A DNA stretch of 64,000 bases from DAIDKA01 sp035503515 (GTDB lineage Bacteria; Pseudomonadota; Gammaproteobacteria; Steroidobacterales; Steroidobacteraceae): positions 73,722 to 137,721 of the forward strand of contig DATJTJ010000046.1 in assembly GCA_035503515.1 (NCBI GenBank), read 5' to 3'. The position numbers and the translations under genes were made by a program. Shown here in pieces: positions 18,072 through 25,936 of the stretch. The notes beneath the pieces were generated by a model, which worked only from the letters and a program-made list of their open reading frames with translations, searched no databases and had not been told where the DNA came from. The number at the start of each line of letters is the position of its first letter. The stretch's first letter is position 1.

Positions 18072-18671
18072 TCAGCCGATATTGGAAAGCTGCAGCAGCC
18101 GCTTGAGGTCCTCGAGCAACCCCTTCGGTGGCAGGCGCGCATCGTAGCGCATCATGAGGTTTCCCAAGGGGTCCACGATGTACAGCATCCGGTCCTGGGA
18201 CTCGGGCGGAAACTGCGCAATCAGGGGTCGCGCCGCGGGCGGCGAGGCATCCAGCACCACGAGGCCCGGGTGCTCGGTGGCGAGGAACGTCCGGTCGCAG
18301 CAGTCCGCGGTGGCCAGGAACACGCGCTGCACCCGGGTCATTTCGTTGTTGAGCGACAGCCGCGTCTGGCGCATGAAGAACAGTGCGTCGCGGCAGTGCG
18401 CATCGCAGGCGCCGTTGCCGACGTACACCAGCGTCCAGTGATTGCGGAAGACCCGGCTGCGGGAGACGCCGGTGGCATCGGTCAGGGTCACCACGGGCAG
18501 CGGCCGCACCGGCTGGATCAGCTCGCCGTGATTGCTCATGGCCCGCGGCCGCCAGTGCAGGCCGTAGTACAGCCAGAACGACAGCAGCAGCGGCAGCAGG
18601 AACAGGCCGGCGAGGCCGAAGACGGTGCGGAAATTACGCCGGTGCAGTTCCGGGTCGATGACGGTGCTCAT
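18072..18671 (-). CDS. Membrane-anchored Sco-like protein
   Basis: 199-residue protein with one N-terminal membrane anchor (residues about 16-40) and a thioredoxin-like periplasmic domain. The segment VYVGNGACDAHCRDALFFMRQ holds a C-x3-C pair in the position of the SCO1 copper site CxxxC. DPLGNLMMRYDARLPPKGLLEDLKRLL at the end resembles the SCO C-terminus. The usual SCO histidine is not obvious. A CC pair occurs in ATADCCDR. Its place between SURF1 and ctaA, with a 4-base overlap with SURF1, supports a role in cytochrome oxidase copper or thiol chemistry, which is inferred. Confidence 0.72.
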   Translation of the reverse strand: MSTVIDPELHRRNFRTVFGLAGLFLLPLLLSFWLYYGLHWRPRAMSNHGELIQPVRPLPVVTLTDATGVSRSRVFRNHWTLVYVGNGACDAHCRDALFFMRQTRLSLNNEMTRVQRVFLATADCCDRTFLATEHPGLVVLDASPPAARPLIAQFPPESQDRMLYIVDPLGNLMMRYDARLPPKGLLEDLKRLLQLSNIG

Positions 18672-19417
18672 GCGGGTTGCTTCGGCTCCTGGCGCCGGGC
18701 GCTCATGATCCCCCAGATGATGAGGAGCGTCACGGCGAATCCCCACCACTGGATGGCATAGGAAAAGTGACGCAGGGGCGGCAGGCCCGGCGCCTGCCAG
18801 TCCCTGACATAGCCCGACGGCGTCGCCGGATCCAGGAGCAGCATCCAGGGTGCGACGGGGTGATGAAGCGCCGCGGCCAGTTCGGCGAAGCTCGGGTAGC
18901 TGGTCACCTTGGGCCAGCGCGGGTCCGCGGCGGGCGCCGCGTGTCCGAGCGCCAGGCCGCCCACGGGCAGGTTGTCGAGCCGGCCGCTCACGGACACCTC
19001 GGCACCGTCCCGCAGGCTGATGTCCGGAAGATGGGCCCGCGAGCCGGTGAAGGGCACCCAGCCACGATCCACCAGCAGTATCCCGCCGTCGCCGAGCTGC
19101 AGCGGCGTCAGCACTTCATAGCCGGGCAGGCCGCCGTGGGAACGGTTGTCGAGCAGGAACTGGTGGGCCCCATCCCAGCGTCCGCTTACCGCCACGTGCG
19201 TGAAGCGCGCCCGCGACCGCAGGCTGCGGCCATCCGCCGGTACCGCCGCGTCCGCGCCGCGCGCGAAGGCGTCCCATTCGGCCTGGCGGTGCACGCCGCG
19301 GTCCCACTGCCAGTGGCCGAGGCGCACGAACACCAGGCACAGGGCGATCGTGAGCAGCGTCATCGGCCACGTCGGCGCGAATCGGCGTCGGCCGATGGGG
19401 AAACTCACGATGGGCAT
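18668..19417 (-). CDS. SURF1 family cytochrome oxidase assembly protein
   Basis: Inner membrane protein helping insertion of haem A into subunit I of cytochrome c oxidase. 249 residues. Typical SURF1 layout: first helix near residues 14-32 followed by LGHWQWDRG, a periplasmic domain with LLDNRSHGGLPGYEVLTPL and ILLVDRGWVP, and a C-terminal helix preceded by LRHFSYAIQWWGFA. The start MPIVSF places the first helix correctly. It overlaps the Sco-like gene by 4 bases and is divergent from the twin-helix gene across 27 bases. Confidence 0.93.
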   Translation of the reverse strand: MPIVSFPIGRRRFAPTWPMTLLTIALCLVFVRLGHWQWDRGVHRQAEWDAFARGADAAVPADGRSLRSRARFTHVAVSGRWDGAHQFLLDNRSHGGLPGYEVLTPLQLGDGGILLVDRGWVPFTGSRAHLPDISLRDGAEVSVSGRLDNLPVGGLALGHAAPAADPRWPKVTSYPSFAELAAALHHPVAPWMLLLDPATPSGYVRDWQAPGLPPLRHFSYAIQWWGFAVTLLIIWGIMSARRQEPKQPA

Positions 19418-19444
19418 GGACTTTCCAGGATCTATAATGGAGCG

Positions 19445-19669
19445 ATGGCAGTGAAGATCATCATCGTCCTGATGTTTGCGGGCGTCGTCGCCAGCCTGGG
19501 TTCGGCGCTGTTCCACCTGTCGCGGCACAGCGGCGACTCGCGCAAGCTATTCCGCTCGCTCGCCCTGCGGGTCGGACTGTCCGTCGGCCTCTTCATCCTG
19601 CTGATGATCGCCTGGGCGCTCGGACTGATCACGCCGCACGGACTGCAGCCCGGCAGTCCGCTGCGCTAG
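19445..19669 (+). CDS. DUF2909-type twin transmembrane protein
   Basis: 74-residue protein with two hydrophobic helices (residues about 2-22 and 42-64) joined by a basic linker HLSRHSGDSRKLFRSLALR. It resembles the small twin-helix proteins found in the oxidase loci of gammaproteobacteria. It is the only rightward gene in the cox region, sitting between divergent SURF1 and convergent ctaE. A perfect TATAAT at 19433-19438 ends 6 bases before the ATG, and the GGAG is only 2 bases from the ATG, so the message may be leaderless. Function is unknown. Confidence 0.82.
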   Translation: MAVKIIIVLMFAGVVASLGSALFHLSRHSGDSRKLFRSLALRVGLSVGLFILLMIAWALGLITPHGLQPGSPLR

Positions 19670-19693
19670 GACTCCCGGGCCCGCCGCCGATCG

Positions 19694-20587
19694 CTACAGC
19701 CAGTACACGAACACGAACAGGCCGAGCCAGACCACGTCGACGAAGTGCCAGTACCAGGCCACCGCCTCGAAGGCGAAGTGCTTGTCCGGCGTGAAGTGTC
19801 CGCGCAGCACCCGCAGCCACACCACCGTGAGCATGATGGCGCCGATGGTCACGTGCAGCCCGTGGAAGCCGGTGAGCATGAAGAACGTGGAACCGTAGAT
19901 GCCGGTGCTCAGGCGCAGTCCCAGTTCCCGGTAGGCCTCCCCGTACTCGTGCGCCTGCAGCGCCACGAAGCTGAATCCCAGCAGGAACGTCAGCGCCAGG
20001 AACACGGCCAGCACCTTGCGCTTGCTGGTGCGCAGTGCGTGGTGCGCGATGGTCACGGTCACGCCGCTGGTCAGCAGGATGAGGGTATTGAGGGCCGGCA
20101 GGCTGAACGCGGGCACGGTCTCGAAGGTGCCGTCGGCGTGGCCGCCGACATGACCGGGTCCGTTGGTCGGCCAGGTGCCGTCGTAGTGCGGCCACAGCAG
20201 GATGTTGGTGAAGATATGCACCGAGCGGCCGCCGAGCCACGCGGTTGACAGCACCCGGGCGTAGAACAGCGCGCCGAAGAAGGCCGCGAAGAACATCACC
20301 TCGGAGAAGATGAACCACATCATGCCCATGCGGAACGAGCGGTCCACCTGGTTGTTGTAGACGTGTCCCTGGTTCTCGCCGATGACCGAGTGGAACCAGC
20401 CGAAGAAGGTGCAGGCGATGAGCGCGAAGCCCGGGATCAGCGACCAGGGTCCGGTCACGTCGTTGAAGTAGGCCACCAGGCCCAGCATGATCGTGAACAG
20501 CGACACCGACCCGACGATCGGCCAGAGGCTGTGGTGCGGTACGTAGTAGTGACTGGTGTCCGGGGCGTGAGCCTGTGCCATGGTCAT
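19694..20587 (-). CDS. ctaE: Cytochrome c oxidase subunit III
   Basis: Membrane subunit of the aa3-type oxidase. About 297 residues, with seven predicted helices. Family features include GWFHSVIGENQGHVYNNQVD, RMGMMWFIFSEVMFFAAFFGALFYAR (the conserved Glu of subunit III), the ALNTLILLTSGVTVTIAHHAL helix and the terminal VAWYWHFVDVVWLGLFVFVYW. The ATG at 20587 overlaps the ctaG stop as ATGA; the ATG two codons later at 20581 is an alternative. It converges on the small twin-helix gene. Confidence 0.96.
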   Translation of the reverse strand: MTMAQAHAPDTSHYYVPHHSLWPIVGSVSLFTIMLGLVAYFNDVTGPWSLIPGFALIACTFFGWFHSVIGENQGHVYNNQVDRSFRMGMMWFIFSEVMFFAAFFGALFYARVLSTAWLGGRSVHIFTNILLWPHYDGTWPTNGPGHVGGHADGTFETVPAFSLPALNTLILLTSGVTVTIAHHALRTSKRKVLAVFLALTFLLGFSFVALQAHEYGEAYRELGLRLSTGIYGSTFFMLTGFHGLHVTIGAIMLTVVWLRVLRGHFTPDKHFAFEAVAWYWHFVDVVWLGLFVFVYWL

Positions 20588-21141
20588 TTCTCGGGTTTGA
20601 TCATTGTCGAGGAATCGTAGAACGTATACGTCAGCGTCAGGCGGTCGATGTACTTCGGCAGCGCCGGGTCGACGAAGAACCTGACCGGCATCACCCGTTC
20701 CTGGTTGACGCTGAAATGCTGCGGGGAAAAGCAGAAGCACTCGGTCTTGCGGAACCAGGCCGCCGCCTTGGACGGGGAGATGTCCGGCACGGCCTGCGCC
20801 ACCGTGTCGTGGCCCATGAGGTTGTGGGCATAGAAGTGCGTCAGGTACAGCTGTCCGGGATGCACCTGCATGGTCTTGACCAGCGGCCGGAAGTCCCAGT
20901 TGCCGTTGGCGGGCAGGTCGGTCAGGAAGTCCACGGTGACGAGGCGTGTCAGGTCCGGGTGCTCGGTGACCACGGCCGCGCGCGCCAGCGCCGACTGGTC
21001 GCCCTGGCCGGTGACGGCGCACAGCACGTTGTAGAGTGGCACCAGCGCGAAGCCGAAACCGAAGCTGCCGAGGGCGAAGATGAAGAGCTTCGCCGTCAGC
21101 GAACGGTTGGTCTTGCCGCGCGCGTCACGCTCGAGAGTCAT
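20584..21141 (-). CDS. ctaG: Cytochrome c oxidase assembly protein CtaG (Cox11)
   Basis: Copper chaperone that delivers Cu(B) to subunit I. 185 residues. One N-terminal helix (residues about 18-42) is followed by the periplasmic immunoglobulin-like domain. The copper motif CFCFSPQ is intact near residue 140. The VPLYNVLCAVTGQGD and MPVRFFVDP segments are characteristic of the family. It overlaps the small protein upstream and ctaE downstream by 4 bases each. Confidence 0.96.
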   Translation of the reverse strand: MTLERDARGKTNRSLTAKLFIFALGSFGFGFALVPLYNVLCAVTGQGDQSALARAAVVTEHPDLTRLVTVDFLTDLPANGNWDFRPLVKTMQVHPGQLYLTHFYAHNLMGHDTVAQAVPDISPSKAAAWFRKTECFCFSPQHFSVNQERVMPVRFFVDPALPKYIDRLTLTYTFYDSSTMIKPEK

Positions 21142-21287
21142 CGCCTGGCCCGCCAGATCATCATCACGATGAAGCCCACGTAGAAGATCGCCGCGATCAG
21201 CCCGAGCAGCAGCGCCGTGCGGCGCACGCCGCGTTGGCGCTGGCGTGGGTCCAGGTCAGGCACGGCGAGGACGCGGCTGCCGGCCAT
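21138..21287 (-). CDS. Small single-helix oxidase-locus membrane protein (49 aa)
   Basis: A 49-codon gene fits exactly between ctaD and ctaG. Its ATG (21285-21287) overlaps the ctaD TGA as TGATG, and its TGA (21138-21140) overlaps the ctaG ATG as ATGA. The protein starts MAGSRVLAVPDLDPRQRQR, followed by a basic stretch and one membrane helix (residues about 25-45), and ends WRARR. Very small cytochrome oxidase assembly proteins are known at this position in other proteobacteria; assignment to that group rests on position, length and the single helix. The double overlap argues strongly that it is translated. Confidence 0.78.
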   Translation of the reverse strand: MAGSRVLAVPDLDPRQRQRGVRRTALLLGLIAAIFYVGFIVMMIWRARR

Positions 21288-22900
21288 CAATGCGCCGCGC
21301 CACGCTGGATCAGGGCGTCCGACGGCGGCTCAGTCCAGGAGTGGAACGGGGGCGGCGAGGGCAGTTCCCACTCCAGCCCGTGCGCACCTTCCCAGGCCCG
21401 GTTGCCGATCCGCGCGCCGCCACGGACGCACTTCCAGATGATGTACGGGAACAGGAACTGCGACAGGCCGAACGCGAAGCCGCCCAGCGAGGAGACCATG
21501 TTCCAGTCCGTGAACTGCACCGCGTAGTCCGGGATGCGGCGCGGCATGCCGGCCAGCCCCAGGAAGTGCTGCGGGAAGAACAGCACGTTCACGAAAATGG
21601 TCGACAGCCAGAAGTGCCACTTGGCGAGCTTCAGGTCGTACATGTTGCCGGTCCACTTCGGCAGCCAGTAGTACACGGCGCCCATGATGGCGAACACGGC
21701 GCCGGGCACCAGCACGTAGTGGAAGTGCGCCACCACGAAGTAGGTGTCCTGGTACTGGTAGTCGGCCGGGACGATGGCGAGCATCAGGCCCGACAGGCCG
21801 CCGATGGTGAACAGGAACAGGAACGACAGCGCGAACAGCATCGGCGGCTCGAAGGTGAGCGAGCCGCGGTACATGGTCGCGGTCCAGTTGAAGACCTTCA
21901 CGCCGGTCGGGATCGCGATCAGCATGGTGGAGAGCATGAAGAACAGCTGCCCGGCGAGCGGCATGCCCACCGTGAACATGTGGTGCGCCCACACGATGAA
22001 GGACAGGAACGCGATCGAGGCGGTGGCGTACACCATGGCCTCGTAGCCGAACAGCGGCTTGCGCGAGAAGGTCGGGATGATTTCCGAGACCACGCCGAAG
22101 GCCGGCAGGATCAGGATGTACACCTCCGGGTGCCCGAAGAACCAGAAGATGTGCTGGTACATGACCGGGTCGCCGCCGCCGGCGGCGGTGAAGAAGGTGG
22201 TGCCGAAGAAGTGATCGGTCAGCAGCATGGTCACGGCGCCGGCCAGCACCGGCATGACCGCGATCAGCAGGTAGGCGGTGATCAGCCAGGTCCACACGAA
22301 CAGCGGCATGCGCAGCAGCGTCATGCCCGGCGCGCGCAGGTTCATGATGGTCACGACGACGTTGATCGCGCCCAGGATGGAGGAGATGCCCATCATGTGG
22401 ATGGCGAAGATGGTCATCGGGAAGCTCGCGCCACCCTGCAGCATCAGCGGCGGATACATCGTCCAGCCGCCCGCCGGCGCCCCGCCGGGCACGAACAGCG
22501 TCGACAGCAGCAGCGTGAACGCGAAGGGCAGGATCCAGAAGCTGAAGTTGTTGAGCCGCGGCAGCGCCATGTCCGGCGCGCCCACCTGCATCGGGATCAT
22601 CCAGTTGGCGAGCCCCGTCCAGGCCGGCATGACCGCGCCGAAGATCATCTCCAGCGCATGCATGGTGGTCATGCTGTTGAAGAACTGCGGATCCAGGAAC
22701 TGCATGCCCGGCTTGAACAGTTCCAGCCGGATGAGCATCGCCATGGTGCCGCCGATGAAGAAGCTGATGCCCGAGAACACCAGGTACATCGTGCCGATGT
22801 CCTTGTGGTTGGTTGCGTACACCCAGCGGCGCCAGCCGTGCGGCTTGTGATCATGCGCATCGTGGTCGTGGGCGGTGGCTGCGTGATCTGAGTAGGCCAT
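21287..22900 (-). CDS. ctaD: Cytochrome c oxidase subunit I
   Basis: Catalytic haem-copper subunit of the aa3-type oxidase. 537 residues with twelve helices. Landmarks: the haem a ligand region TTMHALEMIFG, the Cu(B) segment FWFFGHPEVYILILPAFG with the His-Tyr crosslink pair, WAHHMFTVG with two further Cu(B) ligands, and HFHYVLVPG with the remaining haem ligands. The N-terminal 25 residues are unusually rich in His and Asp (DHDAHDHKPHG). It lies 19 bases after the ctaC stop and is coupled to the small protein downstream. Confidence 0.98.
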   Translation of the reverse strand: MAYSDHAATAHDHDAHDHKPHGWRRWVYATNHKDIGTMYLVFSGISFFIGGTMAMLIRLELFKPGMQFLDPQFFNSMTTMHALEMIFGAVMPAWTGLANWMIPMQVGAPDMALPRLNNFSFWILPFAFTLLLSTLFVPGGAPAGGWTMYPPLMLQGGASFPMTIFAIHMMGISSILGAINVVVTIMNLRAPGMTLLRMPLFVWTWLITAYLLIAVMPVLAGAVTMLLTDHFFGTTFFTAAGGGDPVMYQHIFWFFGHPEVYILILPAFGVVSEIIPTFSRKPLFGYEAMVYATASIAFLSFIVWAHHMFTVGMPLAGQLFFMLSTMLIAIPTGVKVFNWTATMYRGSLTFEPPMLFALSFLFLFTIGGLSGLMLAIVPADYQYQDTYFVVAHFHYVLVPGAVFAIMGAVYYWLPKWTGNMYDLKLAKWHFWLSTIFVNVLFFPQHFLGLAGMPRRIPDYAVQFTDWNMVSSLGGFAFGLSQFLFPYIIWKCVRGGARIGNRAWEGAHGLEWELPSPPPFHSWTEPPSDALIQRGAAH

Positions 22901-22919
22901 GTTCGTATCTCTATTTGAT

Positions 22920-23786
22920 TTACTGGGCGGCCGCCGGAGCGGACGCGGGAGCCGAGGCGGCCGGCGGGTGCTGTTCGGCCTGCTCGGCTTTCAGCCAGGC
23001 CTGGAAGTCGTCCTTGGAGCGGGCGTCGACCACGATGGGCATGAAGCCGTGGTCGCGGCCGCACAGTTCCGCGCAGTTGCCGCGGTACAGCCCGGTCTTG
23101 TCGGCGTCGATGTTGAACCAGGCCTCGTTGACGAAGCCGGGGATGGCGTCCTTCTTGACGCCGAAGGCCGGCACCCACCAGGAGTGGATGACATCGGCGG
23201 CCGTGATCAGCAGCCGCACCTTGGTGCCGACGGGCACCACCAGCGGGTGATCAACGTTCAGCAGGTAGTGCGGCACGGTCGTGACGTCGATGCCCGAGCC
23301 CAGCTGCCGAGCGGCGTCGCTCGCCCGGTCCAGGCGCGAGAAATAGCTGACGCCCGAGTTCAGGTACTCGTAGTTCCAGCCCCACTGGAAGCCGGTGATG
23401 CGGACGGTCAGCTGCGAGTTGCGCAGGTCCTCGGTCTTGATGAGGGTAGTGGCGGCGGGCACCGCGGTCGCCACCAGGATCGCGACCGGCACGATCGTCC
23501 AGATGATCTCCACCATCGTGCTGTGCACCAGCGAGGTGTCCGCGACCGCACCCCGGGACTTGCGGAAGGTGAAGATGGAATAGGCCATCACGCCGAAGAC
23601 GACCACCGCGATCGCCACGCACAGGTAGAACATGAGCATGTGCAGCCCGTAGATCTGGCGTGACATGGCGGTCACACCCTGGGTCATGTTCAGCAGGCTC
23701 CAGCCCGAGGCGGCATGGGCGGCGCGCGACAGACCCGCGGCCGCAACGGCCGCGAGGGTGAGCGGGAACGTCATTTTGCGCATCAT
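22920..23786 (-). CDS. ctaC: Cytochrome c oxidase subunit II
   Basis: Cu(A)-bearing subunit that accepts electrons from cytochrome c. About 288 residues. A signal peptide precedes two helices (residues about 50-75 and 95-115), then the cupredoxin domain with DVIHSWWVPAFG and the binuclear copper motif CAELCGRDHGFM. A low-complexity Ala-Pro tail closes the protein. No extra cytochrome c domain is fused. The start at 23786 is one of two adjacent ATGs; no clear ribosome site distinguishes them. First gene of the oxidase operon. Confidence 0.96.
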   Translation of the reverse strand: MMRKMTFPLTLAAVAAAGLSRAAHAASGWSLLNMTQGVTAMSRQIYGLHMLMFYLCVAIAVVVFGVMAYSIFTFRKSRGAVADTSLVHSTMVEIIWTIVPVAILVATAVPAATTLIKTEDLRNSQLTVRITGFQWGWNYEYLNSGVSYFSRLDRASDAARQLGSGIDVTTVPHYLLNVDHPLVVPVGTKVRLLITAADVIHSWWVPAFGVKKDAIPGFVNEAWFNIDADKTGLYRGNCAELCGRDHGFMPIVVDARSKDDFQAWLKAEQAEQHPPAASAPASAPAAAQ

Positions 23787-23832
23787 ATTTATGTGTATCT
23801 CAGGGCCTGCGGCCAGCAAAAAACCGGGCTCC

Positions 23833-24315
23833 TCAAGCGAACCCCAGACTCGGCGACTCGTTGACACGACCGATCAGCCCCCGCAGCTTCCGAGCGAGGC
23901 CGCGGCGCTCTTCCTCCGTCAGGAAATCACCGACAGCGCACTGTCGTCCGTGCGATTCGATGACCAGGCGGCTCGGATGCAGGCGCGACGTTGGGCGGCG
24001 CAGTTTAACCTGTGCCCAGTGCCGCGGAAACACAACCTCGCTGTGGACTTTACCGATCGTGGTCCGCACGGTGACTTCGGAATCGGAAACCTCGATGGTC
24101 TGCCGATGATGGCGACGGCGCAGGCTCACGTGCAGCGCCACCCCGAGAGCCAGCATTTCCAGCCCGGCGAAGGGCAGCACCGGCCAGAAACCCAGGAAGA
24201 ACAGCGCGCCGGCGACGCCGAAACACGGTGCGCACAGGCTCAGGAAGAACAGCACCGCGCCGCGCACGCTCAGGGAGCAGTTGGGAGCGATCACGATACT
24301 GGCGCACGCTGACAC
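23833..24315 (-). CDS. DUF2244-type membrane protein
   Basis: 160-residue protein with two adjacent membrane helices (residues about 17-62) and a cytosolic C-terminal domain. HWAQVKLRRP and SRLVIESHGRQCAVGDFLTEEERRGLARKLRGLI match the conserved end of DUF2244 proteins, which often lie beside cytochrome oxidase genes. Here it lies 30 bases after bioD and about 46 bases before ctaC on the same strand, so it could be read with either group. No enzymatic motif is visible. Confidence 0.78.
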   Translation of the reverse strand: MSACASIVIAPNCSLSVRGAVLFFLSLCAPCFGVAGALFFLGFWPVLPFAGLEMLALGVALHVSLRRRHHRQTIEVSDSEVTVRTTIGKVHSEVVFPRHWAQVKLRRPTSRLHPSRLVIESHGRQCAVGDFLTEEERRGLARKLRGLIGRVNESPSLGFA

Positions 24316-24345
24316 GGGAACATGGTACAGGCTGAAATTATTTAT

Positions 24346-25050
24346 TCAAGTCAAGTGCTTACACGTGGCGGCATGCCTCAGCGCGGCCGTCGCCGTGGGA
24401 CCGAGGCCGCCCGTCGCGAGCGGCTCCCGGGCATGCGCGACCGTGGCAATGGCGGCCCTGCCGATGTGCCGTTCGAGGGTCGCGAGGTTGTCCGGCACGC
24501 GGGCGAAGTGCGGGTCGATGTGGTTGCCGATCCAGCCGGCGAGCGTCAGGCCCCGGGCGCGGATCGCGCCCACCGTGAGCAGCGCGTGATTCAGGCACCC
24601 CAGCCGCAGCCCGACCACCAGCAGCACCGGCAGGTCGAGCGCGGCGGCCAGGTCGGCGATGAACTCATCGTCGCCGAGCGGCGCGAACCAGCCGCCGGCG
24701 CCTTCCACGACCACGAGGTCCGCCATGGCGTCGAGCGCCGCGAAGTGGGCCCGCAGCTGCACCAGATCGATGCGCACACCCGCTTCGCGCGCCGCCAGGT
24801 GCGGCGATACCGGCGCCGGCAGGCAGTACGGATTGACGGTCGCATAGGGCGCCTCGACGTTGCTCTCGGCCATGAGGCCCAGCGCATCCTCGTTGCGCAG
24901 CCCTGCGGCGGTCATGACCGCGCCCGCGGCGACCGGCTTCATGACCGCCACGCGAACGCCGCTGGCGACGAGGGCGCGCACGATGAGCCGGGCGACGACG
25001 GTCTTGCCCACTTCGGTATCGGTGCCCGTGATGAACAGTCCCTGCGGCAT
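24346..25050 (-). CDS. bioD: Dethiobiotin synthetase
   Basis: Closes the ureido ring of 7,8-diaminopelargonate with CO2 and ATP to give dethiobiotin. 234 residues. The P-loop GTDTEVGKT is at residues 7-15, VMKPVAAG provides the catalytic Lys, and VVVEGAGGWFAPL is the conserved second nucleotide/magnesium segment. The start MPQGLFITG was chosen over an upstream in-frame start because the fold begins there. It follows bioC by 4 bases as last gene of bioB-F-C-D. Confidence 0.96.
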   Translation of the reverse strand: MPQGLFITGTDTEVGKTVVARLIVRALVASGVRVAVMKPVAAGAVMTAAGLRNEDALGLMAESNVEAPYATVNPYCLPAPVSPHLAAREAGVRIDLVQLRAHFAALDAMADLVVVEGAGGWFAPLGDDEFIADLAAALDLPVLLVVGLRLGCLNHALLTVGAIRARGLTLAGWIGNHIDPHFARVPDNLATLERHIGRAAIATVAHAREPLATGGLGPTATAALRHAATCKHLT

Positions 25051-25054
25051 GGGC

Positions 25055-25936
25055 TCAGCTGCCGCGGCGGCGGATGGCGTGCACCGGGAAGCGGACTTCG
25101 CCCCCGACGGGCGTCGCCGCCGCGCGGCCGCGCGCGCCCCAGGCCGCCCCATAGACCACTTCGTAGGTCGCGGGCAGCAGGCCCGAGTGCCGCTGCCGCT
25201 CGTAGGCCGCGGTCATGGCGCGCCAGCGGCCCTTGCCGGTGAGGCCGCGCGAACGCGCCGCCGTGGCGTTGTGCGCGCCGATGCGTTTCAGGTCGCGGGT
25301 GATGGCCGCGACATCCGGGTAGGCCATGGTCAGCCGCTCCACGTCCATGACCGGCTCGGAGAGCCCGGCGCGGGTGAGCGCATCGCCGATGTCGTGCATG
25401 TCGCGAAAGCCGCTGACGTGCGTGCCGCCATCGGCGGCGGCCCAGGCCGCGCGCAGCTCGCGCAGCGTGTCCGGGCCGAACGTGCTGAACGCCAGGAACC
25501 CCGCGGGCGAGAGCACGCGGCGGATTTCGGCCAGCGCCGCGTCGAGGTCATCGCACCATTGCAGCATCAGGTTGCTGAACACCAGATCGACCGTGCCTTC
25601 CCGCAACGGCAGGCGGAAGGCATCGGCGCACACGCGCTGCAGCGGCCGCAGCCAGGAACTGCGGCGCCGGGCTTCGCGCAGCATGCCCGGCGCCGGATCC
25701 AGTCCCACCACCAGCGCCCGCCGGTAGCGCTCCTTCAGCGCCCGGGCGCCCAGCCCGGTGCCGCAGCCCAGGTCGACCACCACCCCAGGCTCGATCCGGA
25801 TCAGGGACAGCCGCGACAGCAGTTCATCGCGCACGCGGGTCTGCAGGACCGCGGCGTCGTCATAGGAGGCGCTGGCGCGGTCGAAGGCCGCGCGCACCGC
25901 GCGCCGGTCGAGCACGAAGGGATCAGGCGGCTGCAT
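25055..25936 (-). CDS. bioC: Malonyl-ACP O-methyltransferase
   Basis: SAM-dependent methyltransferase that masks malonyl-ACP so that the fatty acid machinery can build the pimeloyl chain of biotin. 293 residues. Typical N-terminal RAAFDRASASYDDAAVLQ is followed by the SAM motif VVDLGCGTG near residue 49, LVFSNLMLQWCDDLDAALAEIRRVLSPAGFLAFSTFGPDTLRELR read as motifs II-III, and the C-terminal cap. The start MQPPDP gives a 14-base overlap with the bioF end. The ester-cleaving partner BioH is not in this window. Confidence 0.93.
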   Translation of the reverse strand: MQPPDPFVLDRRAVRAAFDRASASYDDAAVLQTRVRDELLSRLSLIRIEPGVVVDLGCGTGLGARALKERYRRALVVGLDPAPGMLREARRRSSWLRPLQRVCADAFRLPLREGTVDLVFSNLMLQWCDDLDAALAEIRRVLSPAGFLAFSTFGPDTLRELRAAWAAADGGTHVSGFRDMHDIGDALTRAGLSEPVMDVERLTMAYPDVAAITRDLKRIGAHNATAARSRGLTGKGRWRAMTAAYERQRHSGLLPATYEVVYGAAWGARGRAAATPVGGEVRFPVHAIRRRGS

